A stretch of 33,496 bases of DNA from Sulfitobacter sediminilitoris (GTDB lineage Bacteria; Pseudomonadota; Alphaproteobacteria; Rhodobacterales; Rhodobacteraceae). This document shows, one piece after another, positions 24,613-33,496 of the stretch; position 1 is the first letter of the stretch, and each line of letters opens with the position of its first letter. The DNA lies in contig NZ_JAABNT010000024.1 of assembly GCF_010667575.1 (NCBI RefSeq), positions 1 to 33,496 of the forward strand. The letters run 5' to 3'. The position numbers were made by a program, and so were the translations under genes. The notes beneath the pieces are model-generated. The model was not told the origin of the DNA and searched no databases. It saw nothing but the letters and a program-made list of their open reading frames with translations.

Positions 24613-25368
24613 GTGACAGACTGTCTTCCCATGATTTTGAGATTGATTGTCATTCTGCTTCTTGCAAGCCCACTTGTTCTTGCAGGCCCACTTGACGCAC
24701 AGACGCAGCGCGAGGCGGGTCTGGAACTGGTTCTGCTGGCCGATGCCTCGGGTTCTATCGACGCAGAAGAGCTTGCCTTTCAGCGTCAGGGCTACGCGCT
24801 CGCCATTACGGATGAAGTTGTCATCGCGGCCATCCGCAACTCAATCTATGGAAATGTCGCCGTGACCTACATCGAATGGGCCAGTAACACCGCAGTCGTG
24901 GTTCCCTGGACCATTGTCGACAGCACTGAGAGCGCCCGCGCCTTTGCCGACGCGCTTACCGGCCCGCCGCGCCAGGCTTACGGCAGCAACGCCATCGGGG
25001 CTGCGCTACTGGACGCCAAACGCCTTATCGAAGGCAACGATGTCTTTGCACCCCGTGCTGTCATCGATTTCTCCGGGGACAGCATCCGCAACTCGTCCGG
25101 TCCATCCATCAGCGCCGCGCGTGCAGAGGTGCTTGCGGCCGGAATCACAATCAATGCCCTGCCAATCCTGCGCCCCGAAGACGGGCGGCGCGCGGGTGCC
25201 AACCTTGAAGAGGAATACGCGACTCGCATCATTGGCGGACCGGGGGCTTTCATGGTCACCGCCGAGGGGCGGAACAGCTTTGCGGAAACGGTCAGGCGCA
25301 AGCTGGTGCTGGAAATATCCGGCCTAACGCCAGACGAGCAGCTTGCGGAGGCCCGATTGGAAGAGTAG
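24613..25368 (+). CDS. DUF1194 protein, secreted von Willebrand factor A-like domain
   Basis: This 251-residue exported protein starts at GTG 24613, with AGGA seven bases upstream; ATG at 24631 is an alternative. A hydrophobic signal segment (MILRLIVILLLASPLVLAGPLDAQ) precedes the mature domain. The sequence LVLLADASGSID provides the DxSGS metal-ion-dependent adhesion site, and later AVIDFSGDSIRN and GITINALPILRPED follow the DUF1194 pattern common in alphaproteobacteria. The role is unknown, probably divalent-cation-dependent protein binding in the periplasm. It is divergent from the RND pump and appears monocistronic. Confidence 0.85.
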   Translation: MTDCLPMILRLIVILLLASPLVLAGPLDAQTQREAGLELVLLADASGSIDAEELAFQRQGYALAITDEVVIAAIRNSIYGNVAVTYIEWASNTAVVVPWTIVDSTESARAFADALTGPPRQAYGSNAIGAALLDAKRLIEGNDVFAPRAVIDFSGDSIRNSSGPSISAARAEVLAAGITINALPILRPEDGRRAGANLEEEYATRIIGGPGAFMVTAEGRNSFAETVRRKLVLEISGLTPDEQLAEARLEE

Positions 25369-25867
25369 CCGCACCGCCTTCCGTCTGCCCTCAAAGAACC
25401 ACTGGCCTGTTCATTTGCTGCAGCGATGCAGCTCAACGGCCAGACATCGCACGCCGTTCTGAGGCATGTCCGAAGTGGCAAGCCGCGACGGCTGCTTTCA
25501 GCTTCATTGCCTCAAGGCAATTGGTGCGCTAATGCCCAATGTCCGCAATCAAGATGCCGCATTGTGGTGACGGTCCTTGGGACGAAAGCCTCCAAACCGT
25601 GTGTTGAATCGGCCTCCTGATCCGACGCGGATGCGTTTACAGCCAATGACCGCCTTGTCCCGCGTTGTGTGAGTTCGCGCGCCCTCCGAATTTGCGCACG
25701 CAGCGAATGACCAGTCTGGTCAAGCTGTGCTGCCGCGGCAGCACGTGCAATGAATGTCTCTGATGGGTCGCGATTGACTGTTGGTGTCAGGTTAAGGTGT
25801 CTTCAGGCACGCATGAAACGCAACGCCTTAAGTCCGTCGAATGCGGGGCCTGACCCTGTCAAGTTGG
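25369..25867. other. Gene-free 499-bp region with short palindromes
   Basis: No frame here has a credible start and protein-like composition. Visible structure includes a hairpin GCTGCA-N4-TGCAGC (25417-25432) and a perfect 13-base palindrome GACCAG-T-CTGGTC (25709-25721). A related stretch beginning AATGACC lies about 60 bases before it. It may be a degraded repeat or a former gene. The hairpin 48 bases after the DUF1194 stop lacks a T-run, so a terminator role is weak. Confidence 0.4.
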
Positions 25868-27466
25868 TCAAATCCCCAACAGCACGCGGGCAGCACGTAT
25901 CAGCACCATTGGGTCAAGGTCGGTACGCGCGACTTGAGGCGGCGCGTCTGTACGAGCCGTCAGTGCCGCAACGGCGGTGCAAGCGGAACGAACAGAGTAT
26001 TCGACCGTGAAGACGCAGTCCCGGGGCAACTCGCAGAATTGCCCGATAACAGCAAAATTCCGCGCACCATTGGGTCGCACATCAGGTCGATCGCCGGGCT
26101 GACGGGGCATGAATTGGCTGGTGATAAACGGCATTCGACAGGGAAGAACCCGCGCACCTTCAAACCATGCCTCTTCTTGCTTCGTCAGCTTCAGGTGCGC
26201 AGAAAGCTCTTTGATGATTTCATCCCCTGTCGCCTCCCACATCGGTTTTTTGATCACGTCGCCGGTGCGGTCACCGCGCAAACCGTAGCCCCAGAACGTG
26301 TAGCTGCCGTGTTTCTGGCCACGGAAATGCGGTTGATGGAAAAGGACGATGGAAAGAACCCAGCTTGAATCGGCGAATGTGACAAGTCCGCCCGTGCCGG
26401 TCCGATTGTTTGTGAAATCCTCCATGAACTCAAAGAAATCAGGGCAATCCATGGTAACGGTGAAAGAGTGCCACGCAGTCTTGTCAGTGTCGCCGCAGAA
26501 CGCTTCGGGGCGACCGAAGCCTTCGTGCTCGGCCGCGAGCTTGCGCCACAGCGTCCAAGCGCCGCCCTCCTGATCCTCCAGGTCTGGCGCGTTATGATTG
26601 GATCCCTGAACAGTCGCGTCGGTCATCGACCCCAAGGTGAGGTAGACACGGTCGTCCGCACCTACCTTTACATCGGTTTTTTCAGCCAAGACGAGGGCAG
26701 TGACCAAGCGGTCCTGCCGTGTGCCTTCAATCGTAACATCGATGACCCGTGTGTCAGTTGCGACCCTGACGCCGCGATCCCGCAGCCAGGTCACGACCGG
26801 GGCGATCAGAGCGTCGTATTGATTATAACGGGTGCGCAAAATCCCAGCGATGCGGGTAAATCCGGAAAAAAGATGGATGAACCGCCGCAAATAGCGGCGC
26901 ATTTCAGCCAGTGAATGCCACGGCTGGAATGAAAACATCGTGGACCACATCAACCAAAAGTTGCTGTCGAAAAAGGACGTGTCGAACCAGTCCTCGATCC
27001 GCTGTCCTGCCAAGGTGCGTTCGGAGTGGAGGATCAAGCGGTTGATATCGATGATGCCCTGCGCGCTCAACGTGAGATCAAAGCGATCCTCCGCTGGCCT
27101 TCCGTTGCGCACCAGGCGACAGTTTGATGATCCGGGCACCATGCGATTGAAGGCCATGATATCCTCGGTGACCGAAACGTCCGGATTGTCAGAGGACGGG
27201 ATCGAATTCAGAAGGTCAAAGGTGCAGGCGAAATGCTCTTCGAACATGCGCCCGCCACGGATCATATATCCGGTCTGCGCGTCGCCTGACCCGTCAAGAG
27301 ATCCCCCCGCGACGCCAAGCTGTTCATAGATACGGATGTTTTTGCCTTCGACGCCAGCATCGCGGATCAGGTAGACGGCCGTTGCAAGTCCGGCAATGCC
27401 GCCGCCAACAATGTGATGCTGTTCCAGTGATGTAACCTTTGACACTTTCACTTGCCTTTCCGTCAT
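25868..27466 (-). CDS. ohyA: Oleate hydratase (FAD-dependent fatty acid 10-hydratase)
   Basis: This 532-residue protein belongs to the oleate hydratase (myosin-cross-reactive antigen) family, which adds water across the cis-9 double bond of unsaturated fatty acids to give 10-hydroxy acids. It opens with the FAD-binding HHIVGGGIAGLATAVYLI. The conserved GYMIRGGRMFEEHFACTFDLLNSIPS block follows, containing the Glu pair at the active site, and then RTRYNQYDALIAPVVTWL with the catalytic-region tyrosine. The C-terminal half keeps FWGYGLRGDRTGDVIKKPMWEATGDEI and RPDVRPNGARNFAVIGQFCELPRDCVFTVEYSVR. There is no signal peptide; the protein is cytoplasmic or membrane-associated. Neighbours are gene-poor. 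The upstream PaaK-like gene is on the same strand 353 bases away, so a shared fatty-acid role is possible but unproven. Confidence 0.92.
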   Translation of the reverse strand: MTERQVKVSKVTSLEQHHIVGGGIAGLATAVYLIRDAGVEGKNIRIYEQLGVAGGSLDGSGDAQTGYMIRGGRMFEEHFACTFDLLNSIPSSDNPDVSVTEDIMAFNRMVPGSSNCRLVRNGRPAEDRFDLTLSAQGIIDINRLILHSERTLAGQRIEDWFDTSFFDSNFWLMWSTMFSFQPWHSLAEMRRYLRRFIHLFSGFTRIAGILRTRYNQYDALIAPVVTWLRDRGVRVATDTRVIDVTIEGTRQDRLVTALVLAEKTDVKVGADDRVYLTLGSMTDATVQGSNHNAPDLEDQEGGAWTLWRKLAAEHEGFGRPEAFCGDTDKTAWHSFTVTMDCPDFFEFMEDFTNNRTGTGGLVTFADSSWVLSIVLFHQPHFRGQKHGSYTFWGYGLRGDRTGDVIKKPMWEATGDEIIKELSAHLKLTKQEEAWFEGARVLPCRMPFITSQFMPRQPGDRPDVRPNGARNFAVIGQFCELPRDCVFTVEYSVRSACTAVAALTARTDAPPQVARTDLDPMVLIRAARVLLGI

Positions 27467-27819
27467 TAAACCCGCTCAGACTATTCGGCTTGGACGACAG
27501 TGCGTTGACATTCATCAGTCCGGCAGTTCTCTCTGCGGCCTTGATTGCAGGGAATGCGCTGGTCTGCGCCATTGGCAGCCAGCTGAAAGCTGCATTGCGG
27601 CGCCGACACGCGCGGCCATTCTCCGGAATGGGACGTCCAGTGGTCCAACGCCGACGAGTGAGTTCCGCCCGCTGCGGTGCCGCAAGTAGGCTCTGAGCCG
27701 ATTTTGCTTTTCCTGAACGCATTGGCGGATGTCGGCTTTGACGCACGCTGGAGGTTCCTAGATAAGCGGGATTGTGAGGCACTCATCCGCGCACCCAGAC
27801 GTCAGATGCACATGCCCGA
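27467..27819. other. Gene-free 353-bp region upstream of the oleate hydratase gene
   Basis: Short open frames exist on both strands, but none shows a ribosome site or a recognisable protein. A hairpin CCATTC-N4-GAATGG lies at 27616-27631. The promoter of the oleate hydratase gene is presumably in the part nearest 27467, although no clear -35/-10 pair was found. Confidence 0.4.
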
Positions 27820-29211
27820 TCATGTCGTGTTTCGTGCGTTGGCGCTTCGCAATGGCACAACTTCGTGGAACTTGCCGCTCGCGGTGAATTCCGGAAGTAC
27901 GGCGCTTTCTCGCACCGTGATATCCTCCAATCCGTTATCGCGAAACACACGCTGCACCGAGGCGATGACTTCATGATAGACACTCCCTTCGGTCGCTCCT
28001 TCGACCAGATCTATTCGCACTTCGAACTCTCTCTCACTGGTCTGGACCAGTTGGATGCGCTGGGCATTTTCATGCTCCAGATCGAAGACGAGCGGCGACA
28101 GCGTCACCTCACCCACACGAACGAGCGTCGCCTGGCGTCCCTCCACCTGAAAACTGCGAAACGGTGATCCACAGGGGCATGGGTCCTTGTAGAACCGCAC
28201 ACAGTCGCCAAGATCGTATCGGATGAACGGCTGAACCTCATTGGCGAGCACCGTCAGCAGCACGGTTTCCGACAGCGTGCCATCGGGAACGGGCTGCATC
28301 GCCGCGTCGACCGCTTCAAGGATGACCCAGTCCTCGTTCACATGCTTGCGCCCGTGGCTGCACTCGAACGAAAGCACCAGGCACTCGGTGCACCCATAGG
28401 CGTCGATAATTCCGTATTTCAGCGAGGGAAAGGCCCGTAGAGCCCGCTCGCGCAGATCGTCCGTGAGCGTCTCGCCTCCCATACTAAAGAGCGCAGGCGC
28501 GATCTGCAGGCGCCCGGCCTCCTTTTCCCTGACGAGGATGCTTAGCATGCTGGGGTAGGTCGTGATCCAGGCGACGTTCGCGATCGCATTAAGCTTGTCA
28601 ACGAGCCGATCAATCGGTTGCTCGGCCTCGATGAAGGTTGCCCCGAACCCCCTTGCCAGCCGCGGATACAGCCGCTGCACCAATTTGTTGAACCCAATGC
28701 CAGCAAAGTGACCGTTGCCGCCGGTGATCGTCACCTTCACGCCAAGCTGGCGGACGTCCCGGATAAGCTTCCACTGGCGCCGATCGAAACGCGCCATTAA
28801 AATCCCATAGGCATACTCCAGAAAGGATGAGGGCAGCACGATGACCGCGGGCTCACCCGATGTCCCCGAGGTCTGGAAAACGGCGACATCGTCGATCGGA
28901 ACACCTACATTCCGGATATCCCGGACATGCTCGTGGGCCCTGTCGAGAGTAAGAGATCGAATGGTCAGCCAGTCGTCGAACTCCCTCATGAGATCGGGTT
29001 TTCGGGTCACCGGCAAGTCGTGCAGTTCGATCTCGCTTGTCGGTGGCAGATCCGCGTAGAGCCTGCGAAACAGGGGGGAGTCGCGCCGCGCCTTTTCCAC
29101 AAGACGCCGCAGGTTTTGGAGCTGCTTGGATTTAATGCGTTTGTGTCCACCCCAGCTTGTCCAAAGCCCACCAAATAAATATCCCAATGCTCGAAGAAGG
29201 CTGAAACGCAT
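27820..29211 (-). CDS. PaaK-like adenylate-forming enzyme (phenylacetate-CoA ligase family)
   Basis: This 463-residue protein is of the phenylacetate-CoA ligase/coenzyme F390 synthetase branch of adenylate-forming enzymes. The ATP-binding loop is VFQTSGTSGEPAVIVLP (about 115-130). The later YGCTECLVLSFECSHGRKHVNEDWVILEAV block and RYDLGDCVRFYKDPCPCGSPF carry the Cys/His residues typical of this branch. The C-terminal SGKFHEVVPLR has the lysine expected to help adenylate formation. It would activate a carboxylate with ATP, then pass it to CoA or another acceptor. No phenylacetate (paa) genes are nearby, so paaK itself is unlikely. Proximity to oleate hydratase hints at a fatty or hydroxy-fatty acid substrate. 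The N-terminus is short compared with acyl-CoA synthetases of the AMP-ligase main branch. Confidence 0.8.
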   Translation of the reverse strand: MRFSLLRALGYLFGGLWTSWGGHKRIKSKQLQNLRRLVEKARRDSPLFRRLYADLPPTSEIELHDLPVTRKPDLMREFDDWLTIRSLTLDRAHEHVRDIRNVGVPIDDVAVFQTSGTSGEPAVIVLPSSFLEYAYGILMARFDRRQWKLIRDVRQLGVKVTITGGNGHFAGIGFNKLVQRLYPRLARGFGATFIEAEQPIDRLVDKLNAIANVAWITTYPSMLSILVREKEAGRLQIAPALFSMGGETLTDDLRERALRAFPSLKYGIIDAYGCTECLVLSFECSHGRKHVNEDWVILEAVDAAMQPVPDGTLSETVLLTVLANEVQPFIRYDLGDCVRFYKDPCPCGSPFRSFQVEGRQATLVRVGEVTLSPLVFDLEHENAQRIQLVQTSEREFEVRIDLVEGATEGSVYHEVIASVQRVFRDNGLEDITVRESAVLPEFTASGKFHEVVPLRSANARNTT

Positions 29212-29812
29212 ATCTGCTCGCTCTGGCTGTTGGTTGTGTCGGGTCTGAAAGTACTCTTTGACTGCAAACTACACCCAAGGAAAGCGCCTCGATTGACGGA
29301 CATCAAGTCGCGTCATGGCGCTGGCCCATGATCACGCTGATTTCTGCGTAAGCGACGTTTTTTGGCAGAGACACCGAACATCGGTTTCGTCCCGCATTGC
29401 TGTCATCCGGTCTGGCACACAGCGGCGTGTGCGATCAAAACCCACTTTGAATAAGCTGCACGGTAGCCCAGATCGACACGACGAAGGGCCGGAATGGCCG
29501 CCCCTGACCGGTCAATACAAGAGGGAGCGTCCCACGCTGCGGCACACTCAGGACGACTGAAATCCCAACTTTTGGAGTGTTCTACTATGACTGATCGTCC
29601 GCTGATTTCGAAAACTGACGGCCAGACGTGAACCAAGAAGGTGCCTAGGAATCTGGCGGCTATTCAGTGGGGCTGCGCAGACTACGCTCCGGTTCTTTGG
29701 GTGCATCCCGATTATCAAGTCAATGCAGGGTGAGTGATTGGACCAAATGGTTATGACGAACCAGTTGGGCCTGTCGCGCGCTGGGGGAATGCAATAAACC
29801 CGCAGGCCTATG
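29212..29812. other. Gene-free 601-bp region between the PaaK-like and cyclase genes
   Basis: I find no credible gene. A 14-codon plus-strand frame at 29587 (ATG to TGA) is too short to support. The segment around 29489-29501 contains GGCC-GGAAT-GGCC. The region must hold the PaaK-like gene's promoter near 29212 and the end of the cyclase transcript near 29812. It may be degraded sequence, since base composition is coding-like but frames are broken. Confidence 0.4.
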
Positions 29813-32800
29813 TTACGATACGTCTTCAAGAAGGGATTTCGCGGCAACAAGGTCCGGCGTGTCGAACCCCTCGGAGAATTTCGAGTAGACGGGCTGCAAG
29901 GCTTCTTCGGCCTCATGCGACCGTCCTTCATGTCGCAAAAACTCGGCCAGAGTGGTCGCAGTACGCAATTCAAAAGACAGCGCACCGACGGCACGGGCCA
30001 GTTCGCGGGACTTGGTCAGATAGTGCAACGCCTGTTGGCGGTCTGCATCAGGCATTGATAGCAGGATTTGGGCGCGCAATCGATTGGATTCCGGCTGATA
30101 GAAGATATCCCCTGTCGAAGTTTCATGCGCCAGTGCCTTGTCGCTTAGCACCAGCGCCTCGCCAAACCGGCCCAATCGGCCAAGTGCGGTGGCGATGCGG
30201 GAGGTGTACTCGCCAAAGGTGGTCCGCCCTCCGACGGCTTCCCAATTGGCGACGGATGCCATGAGAACCTCAGAACCGATTTGATCTCGCCCAAGGGCGA
30301 TCAATGCGCGGCCTCGCACGGAATCACTGGACACGATCTTGACGAATGGCAGGTTCAATTCATCGCAAATCTCGTTGGCTTCGTCACAATGCAACAGATT
30401 TTGTTCACCTTGTCCGAATTCCATCAATGCGATCGAACCGAGGGTGAGGGAATGAACCAGGGTGAACGGGTGTTCCAATCTTCGCGCATGAGCATTGCCC
30501 TCGGCAACGGCCTCGGCGGCTTGATCGGCAAATCCCTGTATCCAAAGCTGAGTGGCACCCCCCCATTCCAGAACGGTTGAATAGGGATCATGGTTCATGA
30601 ATTGGACCAGGTGGCGGTGACCCTCCAAGCTGTAGTCTTTCTTGACCCGATCACGCCGCCGGGTTGCTTCCGGGAAATCTCCGATCCAGAAACAGTTCAT
30701 GCTGGCAGCGGTGTCAGCGATCATCTGCAAGTCTTCGCTACCGTGATCTGCCGCAGCCTTGTCCAGTGCCGCCAACCATTCCAAAGCCGGTTTCATTTCC
30801 GATCTCGTTGCGTGATAGATCCAGATGCTGAACAGCGAAAACCCGAGCGCCAGCTGGTCTTGCAAGGCCTGCGCAAGGGGTACCGCAGGATCAAGCGCCT
30901 CGCGAATGGCATCAGCCGCCCAACCCTTGGACGCCATCTCCGCCGCACCAAGGGCCACACGCAAGTCCAGCTCAAGCCGGTCCCGCGCGCCACCTGCTGC
31001 CATCTTGGACGTTTGCGCAAGGCCCAGCCGAAGCTGGCTGATCGCCTCAGCGAATGTCGCTGCAGTCATGGCGTCGCGGCCCGCCTGCAGATAGAGCGTG
31101 GCCGCCTTTTGCGAAAGCCCAGCCGCCGCGCTGTGAAACGCGCACTCCATGATATCCTGACTGGCCTGTGCTTCCAGAAACTGGACGATCTCGCTGTGCA
31201 GTTGCTGTTTGCGCAATCTCAACAGACTATCATAGGCTGCGTCCCGCAAAAGAGCATGCTTGAACTCGTACCTGCTTGTTGGGGGCCTACCGTGGTGAAA
31301 GACAATCTCCACCTCTGCGAGTTGATCCAGCGCGGTGCGTAATGTCTTTTCAGGCAAGCCTGCGATGGCGAAGAGAAGATCGTAGGAGAATTCCCGGCCG
31401 ATACAGGCACCGATCTGCGCGACGTTCTTGATGGACGACTGTCGATCCAGCCGCGCCATCAACGTGTCGTGCAGTGTCGCTGGTACGGCCAGATCCATCT
31501 CATCGCCAATGACTTCATAGGTATTTTCGGTCTCAATGACGTATTCCGCATCCAGCACCGTCTTGGTCAGTTCCTCGACATAGAGCGGCACCCCATCTGC
31601 TTTGTCGGTGATCTGCTCCTTGATCGTCGACGGCAGAGGTTTTCTGCCGGTCAGCTGGTCGATCAGAATCCCGCATTCCACCTGCCCCAGCCGGTTGAGC
31701 GACAAGTTCGTGAGATGCGGGAAAGACTGCCAGGGCGATACGAATTCGGGCCGAAAAGTCAAAAGCACAAGCATCGGCTTGCTTTGAGCCGCGGCAATCG
31801 TACGCCCGATCAAGTCCAAAGTTGTCGGATCTGCCCAATGCAAATCTTCGACAATCAACAGAACAGGGGTCTGCTCTGCAAGTGCATCCGCCTGTTCAAG
31901 CAGGACCAAAAGTGTCTCTTCCAGCTGCCGTTGCGGGCTCATTTCAAGCGGCGGATATCGCTCCTCCACAGGTAGGTTCAGGATGGACCCAACCAACGCG
32001 GCCGTCTCGTCGAACGGGCGGGAAGTCTTCATTAGAATAACCTCCAACTTGTCGAATTTGGCGTCCGGGCCGTCACTTCGCTCAAACTGTGCGGCGCGTT
32101 CCATTGCTCCGGCAACAGGGTGCAGGGCGACATTCTCGAAGTAATGCGAACATTGATATCGCAAGATAGACTTCGGCTGTGTCTCAAGGGCCTCGTACAA
32201 TTGGCGGATCATGCGACTTTTTCCGATACCGGCCTCACCCGACAACAGAACGACCTGGCCTTCGCCGGATACAGCGTGACGCCAGCGATCCTGCATCAAC
32301 TCCAGATCGCCCAACCGGCCCACCAGTGGTGTGATGCCAATTGCCGTTCTGGCAGCATCAAAACGGCTATCTGCAGTCACTTCATACTCGACCTGCCAGA
32401 CCTGAACGGGAGCGTGGATTCCCTTGAACAGATGTCGGCCCAGATCGACGGTTTCGAACGACGCTTTCAACAACGACCGGGTTTTGTCGTCGATCAATAA
32501 CTGCCCCGCCTCGGCCAAGCTTTGCAGGCGGCTGGCCCGGTTTGGAGCATTGCCGGAAATCGCCCCGCTCTGATGCGACGCTTCTCCGGCAAGATCGCCG
32601 ACGACAACCGTTCCAGTTGCAATGGCCGCACGCGCCGCGAGCCTCTCATCGCTCCCTAGGATGGTTACTTCAGAAATCATCTCCAGCGCGGCCCGCCCAG
32701 CCCTTACAGCGCTTTCGGCCTGATCCTCGGTGGCGATAGGCCAGCCGAAATAGACTACAATGCCATCGCCGATGAAATTCGCGATATGCCCACCCTGTGC

Positions 32801-33154
32801 TGTGACGGCTTTGGCCACGGCGTCCTGATACTTCAGCTGGATGTCGCGCAGGTCTTCGGGATCAAGCTGCGCAGCAAGGGACGTCGATCCAACCATATCG
32901 CAGAACAGCACCGATACCTGACGGCGTTCGACTGATTGTTCCGGCGAAATTGCGTCTGTCAGCGTCGCTGACTGTTCGATTGTAGCTATTTCTTTCAGCA
33001 ACCGCCGCCGATGCCCCACAAGGTCGACACCAAGATCCTTGAGGTCTTCGCTGGTCAGATCCGGCAGAATGTTCCAGTCTATTTCATTGGCGGTGAACGC
33101 CTCTCGATAGACGCCCAGCCCCAATCCATCAAGCCAGATACCAACATCGCTCAT
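29813..33154 (-). CDS. SAM / class III nucleotide cyclase / AAA-type ATPase / TPR signalling protein
   Basis: This 1113-residue cytoplasmic protein has a clear domain order. A SAM domain occupies about 5-60 (WLDGLGLGVYREAFTANEIDW to LVGHRRRLLKEI), and a class III cyclase domain about 77-255. A P-loop ATPase region starts at about 275, with Walker A GEAGIGKS at 306-313 and Walker B-like LLIVEDLHWADP later. A long C-terminal TPR-like helical region covers about 650-1113. In the cyclase domain the metal-binding D86 (FCDMVGS) and D130 (FIGDG) are present, as are the transition-state residues N205 and R209 (PNRASRL). The base-specifying Lys is N126 and the partner Asp/Thr is A198, so ATP or GTP specificity cannot be assumed. 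This architecture is common in rhizobial and related alphaproteobacteria, where its inputs are poorly known. A GGGG-containing site precedes the ATG. Confidence 0.88.
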   Translation of the reverse strand: MSDVGIWLDGLGLGVYREAFTANEIDWNILPDLTSEDLKDLGVDLVGHRRRLLKEIATIEQSATLTDAISPEQSVERRQVSVLFCDMVGSTSLAAQLDPEDLRDIQLKYQDAVAKAVTAQGGHIANFIGDGIVVYFGWPIATEDQAESAVRAGRAALEMISEVTILGSDERLAARAAIATGTVVVGDLAGEASHQSGAISGNAPNRASRLQSLAEAGQLLIDDKTRSLLKASFETVDLGRHLFKGIHAPVQVWQVEYEVTADSRFDAARTAIGITPLVGRLGDLELMQDRWRHAVSGEGQVVLLSGEAGIGKSRMIRQLYEALETQPKSILRYQCSHYFENVALHPVAGAMERAAQFERSDGPDAKFDKLEVILMKTSRPFDETAALVGSILNLPVEERYPPLEMSPQRQLEETLLVLLEQADALAEQTPVLLIVEDLHWADPTTLDLIGRTIAAAQSKPMLVLLTFRPEFVSPWQSFPHLTNLSLNRLGQVECGILIDQLTGRKPLPSTIKEQITDKADGVPLYVEELTKTVLDAEYVIETENTYEVIGDEMDLAVPATLHDTLMARLDRQSSIKNVAQIGACIGREFSYDLLFAIAGLPEKTLRTALDQLAEVEIVFHHGRPPTSRYEFKHALLRDAAYDSLLRLRKQQLHSEIVQFLEAQASQDIMECAFHSAAAGLSQKAATLYLQAGRDAMTAATFAEAISQLRLGLAQTSKMAAGGARDRLELDLRVALGAAEMASKGWAADAIREALDPAVPLAQALQDQLALGFSLFSIWIYHATRSEMKPALEWLAALDKAAADHGSEDLQMIADTAASMNCFWIGDFPEATRRRDRVKKDYSLEGHRHLVQFMNHDPYSTVLEWGGATQLWIQGFADQAAEAVAEGNAHARRLEHPFTLVHSLTLGSIALMEFGQGEQNLLHCDEANEICDELNLPFVKIVSSDSVRGRALIALGRDQIGSEVLMASVANWEAVGGRTTFGEYTSRIATALGRLGRFGEALVLSDKALAHETSTGDIFYQPESNRLRAQILLSMPDADRQQALHYLTKSRELARAVGALSFELRTATTLAEFLRHEGRSHEAEEALQPVYSKFSEGFDTPDLVAAKSLLEDVS

Positions 33155-33306
33155 CCGCGACCCCTTTGTAAGATGTTAGCAGCCAGTTGCCTCAATGCAC
33201 AAGCATGTGCCTCTGGTCAGGATCCCTAGGCAATGAATAACGCCTGCGGCGAGAGTGATTGTGGACCGGAAGACTCTTGAGCCGCAGTCGTAATGGGTAA
33301 CGGCAC

Positions 33307-33496
33307 GGGCTTTGTTGCACAAATCCAGTGACGGGCAGAGTTCCCCTTTCCCCGGACGGACTTATCCTACGGGCTCTGTGACGGGAATGCCGAGAGCAGT
33401 GTAGCGGTTGAGCACGGCGATGCGGATTTGGATTTCCGCGACCTGCCGGTCGAAGTCCCGGGCCATCACGGATTGGCCAAGCAGTTTGATACAGTG
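33307..33496 (-). mobile_element. IS5-type insertion sequence, truncated by the window edge
   Basis: The stretch GGGCTTTGTTGCACAAAT beginning at 33307 looks like the terminal inverted repeat of IS5-family (IS427-like) elements. It is followed 55 bases later by the end of a transposase reading frame on the minus strand. The other end lies beyond the window, so target duplication cannot be checked. Confidence 0.7.
33362..33496 (-). CDS. IS5-family transposase, C-terminal 44 residues only
   Basis: The minus-strand frame enters from the right edge and ends at TAA (33364-33362). The peptide ends with RDFDRQVAEIQIRIAVLNRY and then TALGIPVTEPVG, a typical C-terminal tail of IS5-family DDE transposases. 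The catalytic residues lie outside the window, so activity cannot be judged. It is 207 bases upstream of the cyclase gene start. Confidence 0.75.
   Translation of the reverse strand, partial: HCIKLLGQSVMARDFDRQVAEIQIRIAVLNRYTALGIPVTEPVG

Noticed and set aside
27820..29211. Assignment as paaK of the phenylacetate pathway
   Set aside because: No paa genes are nearby, and the motifs only establish the wider family.
29587..29631. Fourteen-codon plus-strand frame starting ATGACTGATCG
   Set aside because: It is too short, and GGAG at about -12 is poorly spaced. There is no supporting neighbour.

Overview
The window reads as a chromosomal segment of an alphaproteobacterium, most likely of the Rhodobacterales (Roseobacter group). 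This is inferred from gene content: a TRAP transporter with an RpiR regulator, a DUF1194 protein, many paired catabolic genes, and fairly GC-rich coding sequence. No rRNA or tRNA gene was seen, so placement below order is not possible.

Left part (1-5.2 kb): the 5' end of a minus-strand gene for a Gly/Ser/Thr repeat protein runs off the left edge. It is followed by a plus-strand kinase-fold phosphotransferase, a FemAB/BioF2-type GNAT acyltransferase, and a minus-strand MFS/folate-biopterin-like transporter with a good sigma70-type promoter.

5.4-10.2 kb: a compact minus-strand trio of genes I cannot assign to a named system. It holds a 1031-residue helical repeat protein with a distinct C-terminal domain, a very acidic 125-residue protein, and a 424-residue helical protein. 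The layout resembles a polymorphic toxin, immunity protein and accessory protein. It is the best candidate here for an undescribed system.

10.4-19.1 kb: a seven-gene minus-strand catabolic operon encodes, in transcription order, an N-formylglutamate amidohydrolase-family enzyme, TRAP subunits DctQ, DctM and DctP, a glutamine-synthetase-like gamma-glutamyl ligase, an aldehyde dehydrogenase and an iron-type alcohol dehydrogenase. A divergent RpiR-type regulator and palindromic operator candidates lie at its head. I propose uptake of an amine, perhaps an amino alcohol, followed by gamma-glutamylation, oxidation of the alcohol to an acid, and amide hydrolysis.

19.4-25.4 kb: a small membrane protein, an RND efflux pump with its periplasmic adaptor (no outer-membrane factor in the window), and a secreted DUF1194 von Willebrand-type protein.

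25.4-29.8 kb: an oleate hydratase and a PaaK-like adenylate-forming enzyme, each bordered by 350-600 bp of apparently gene-free DNA with short palindromes.

29.8-33.5 kb: a large signalling protein with SAM, class III cyclase, AAA-type ATPase and helical-repeat regions, then the end of an IS5-type insertion sequence cut by the right edge.
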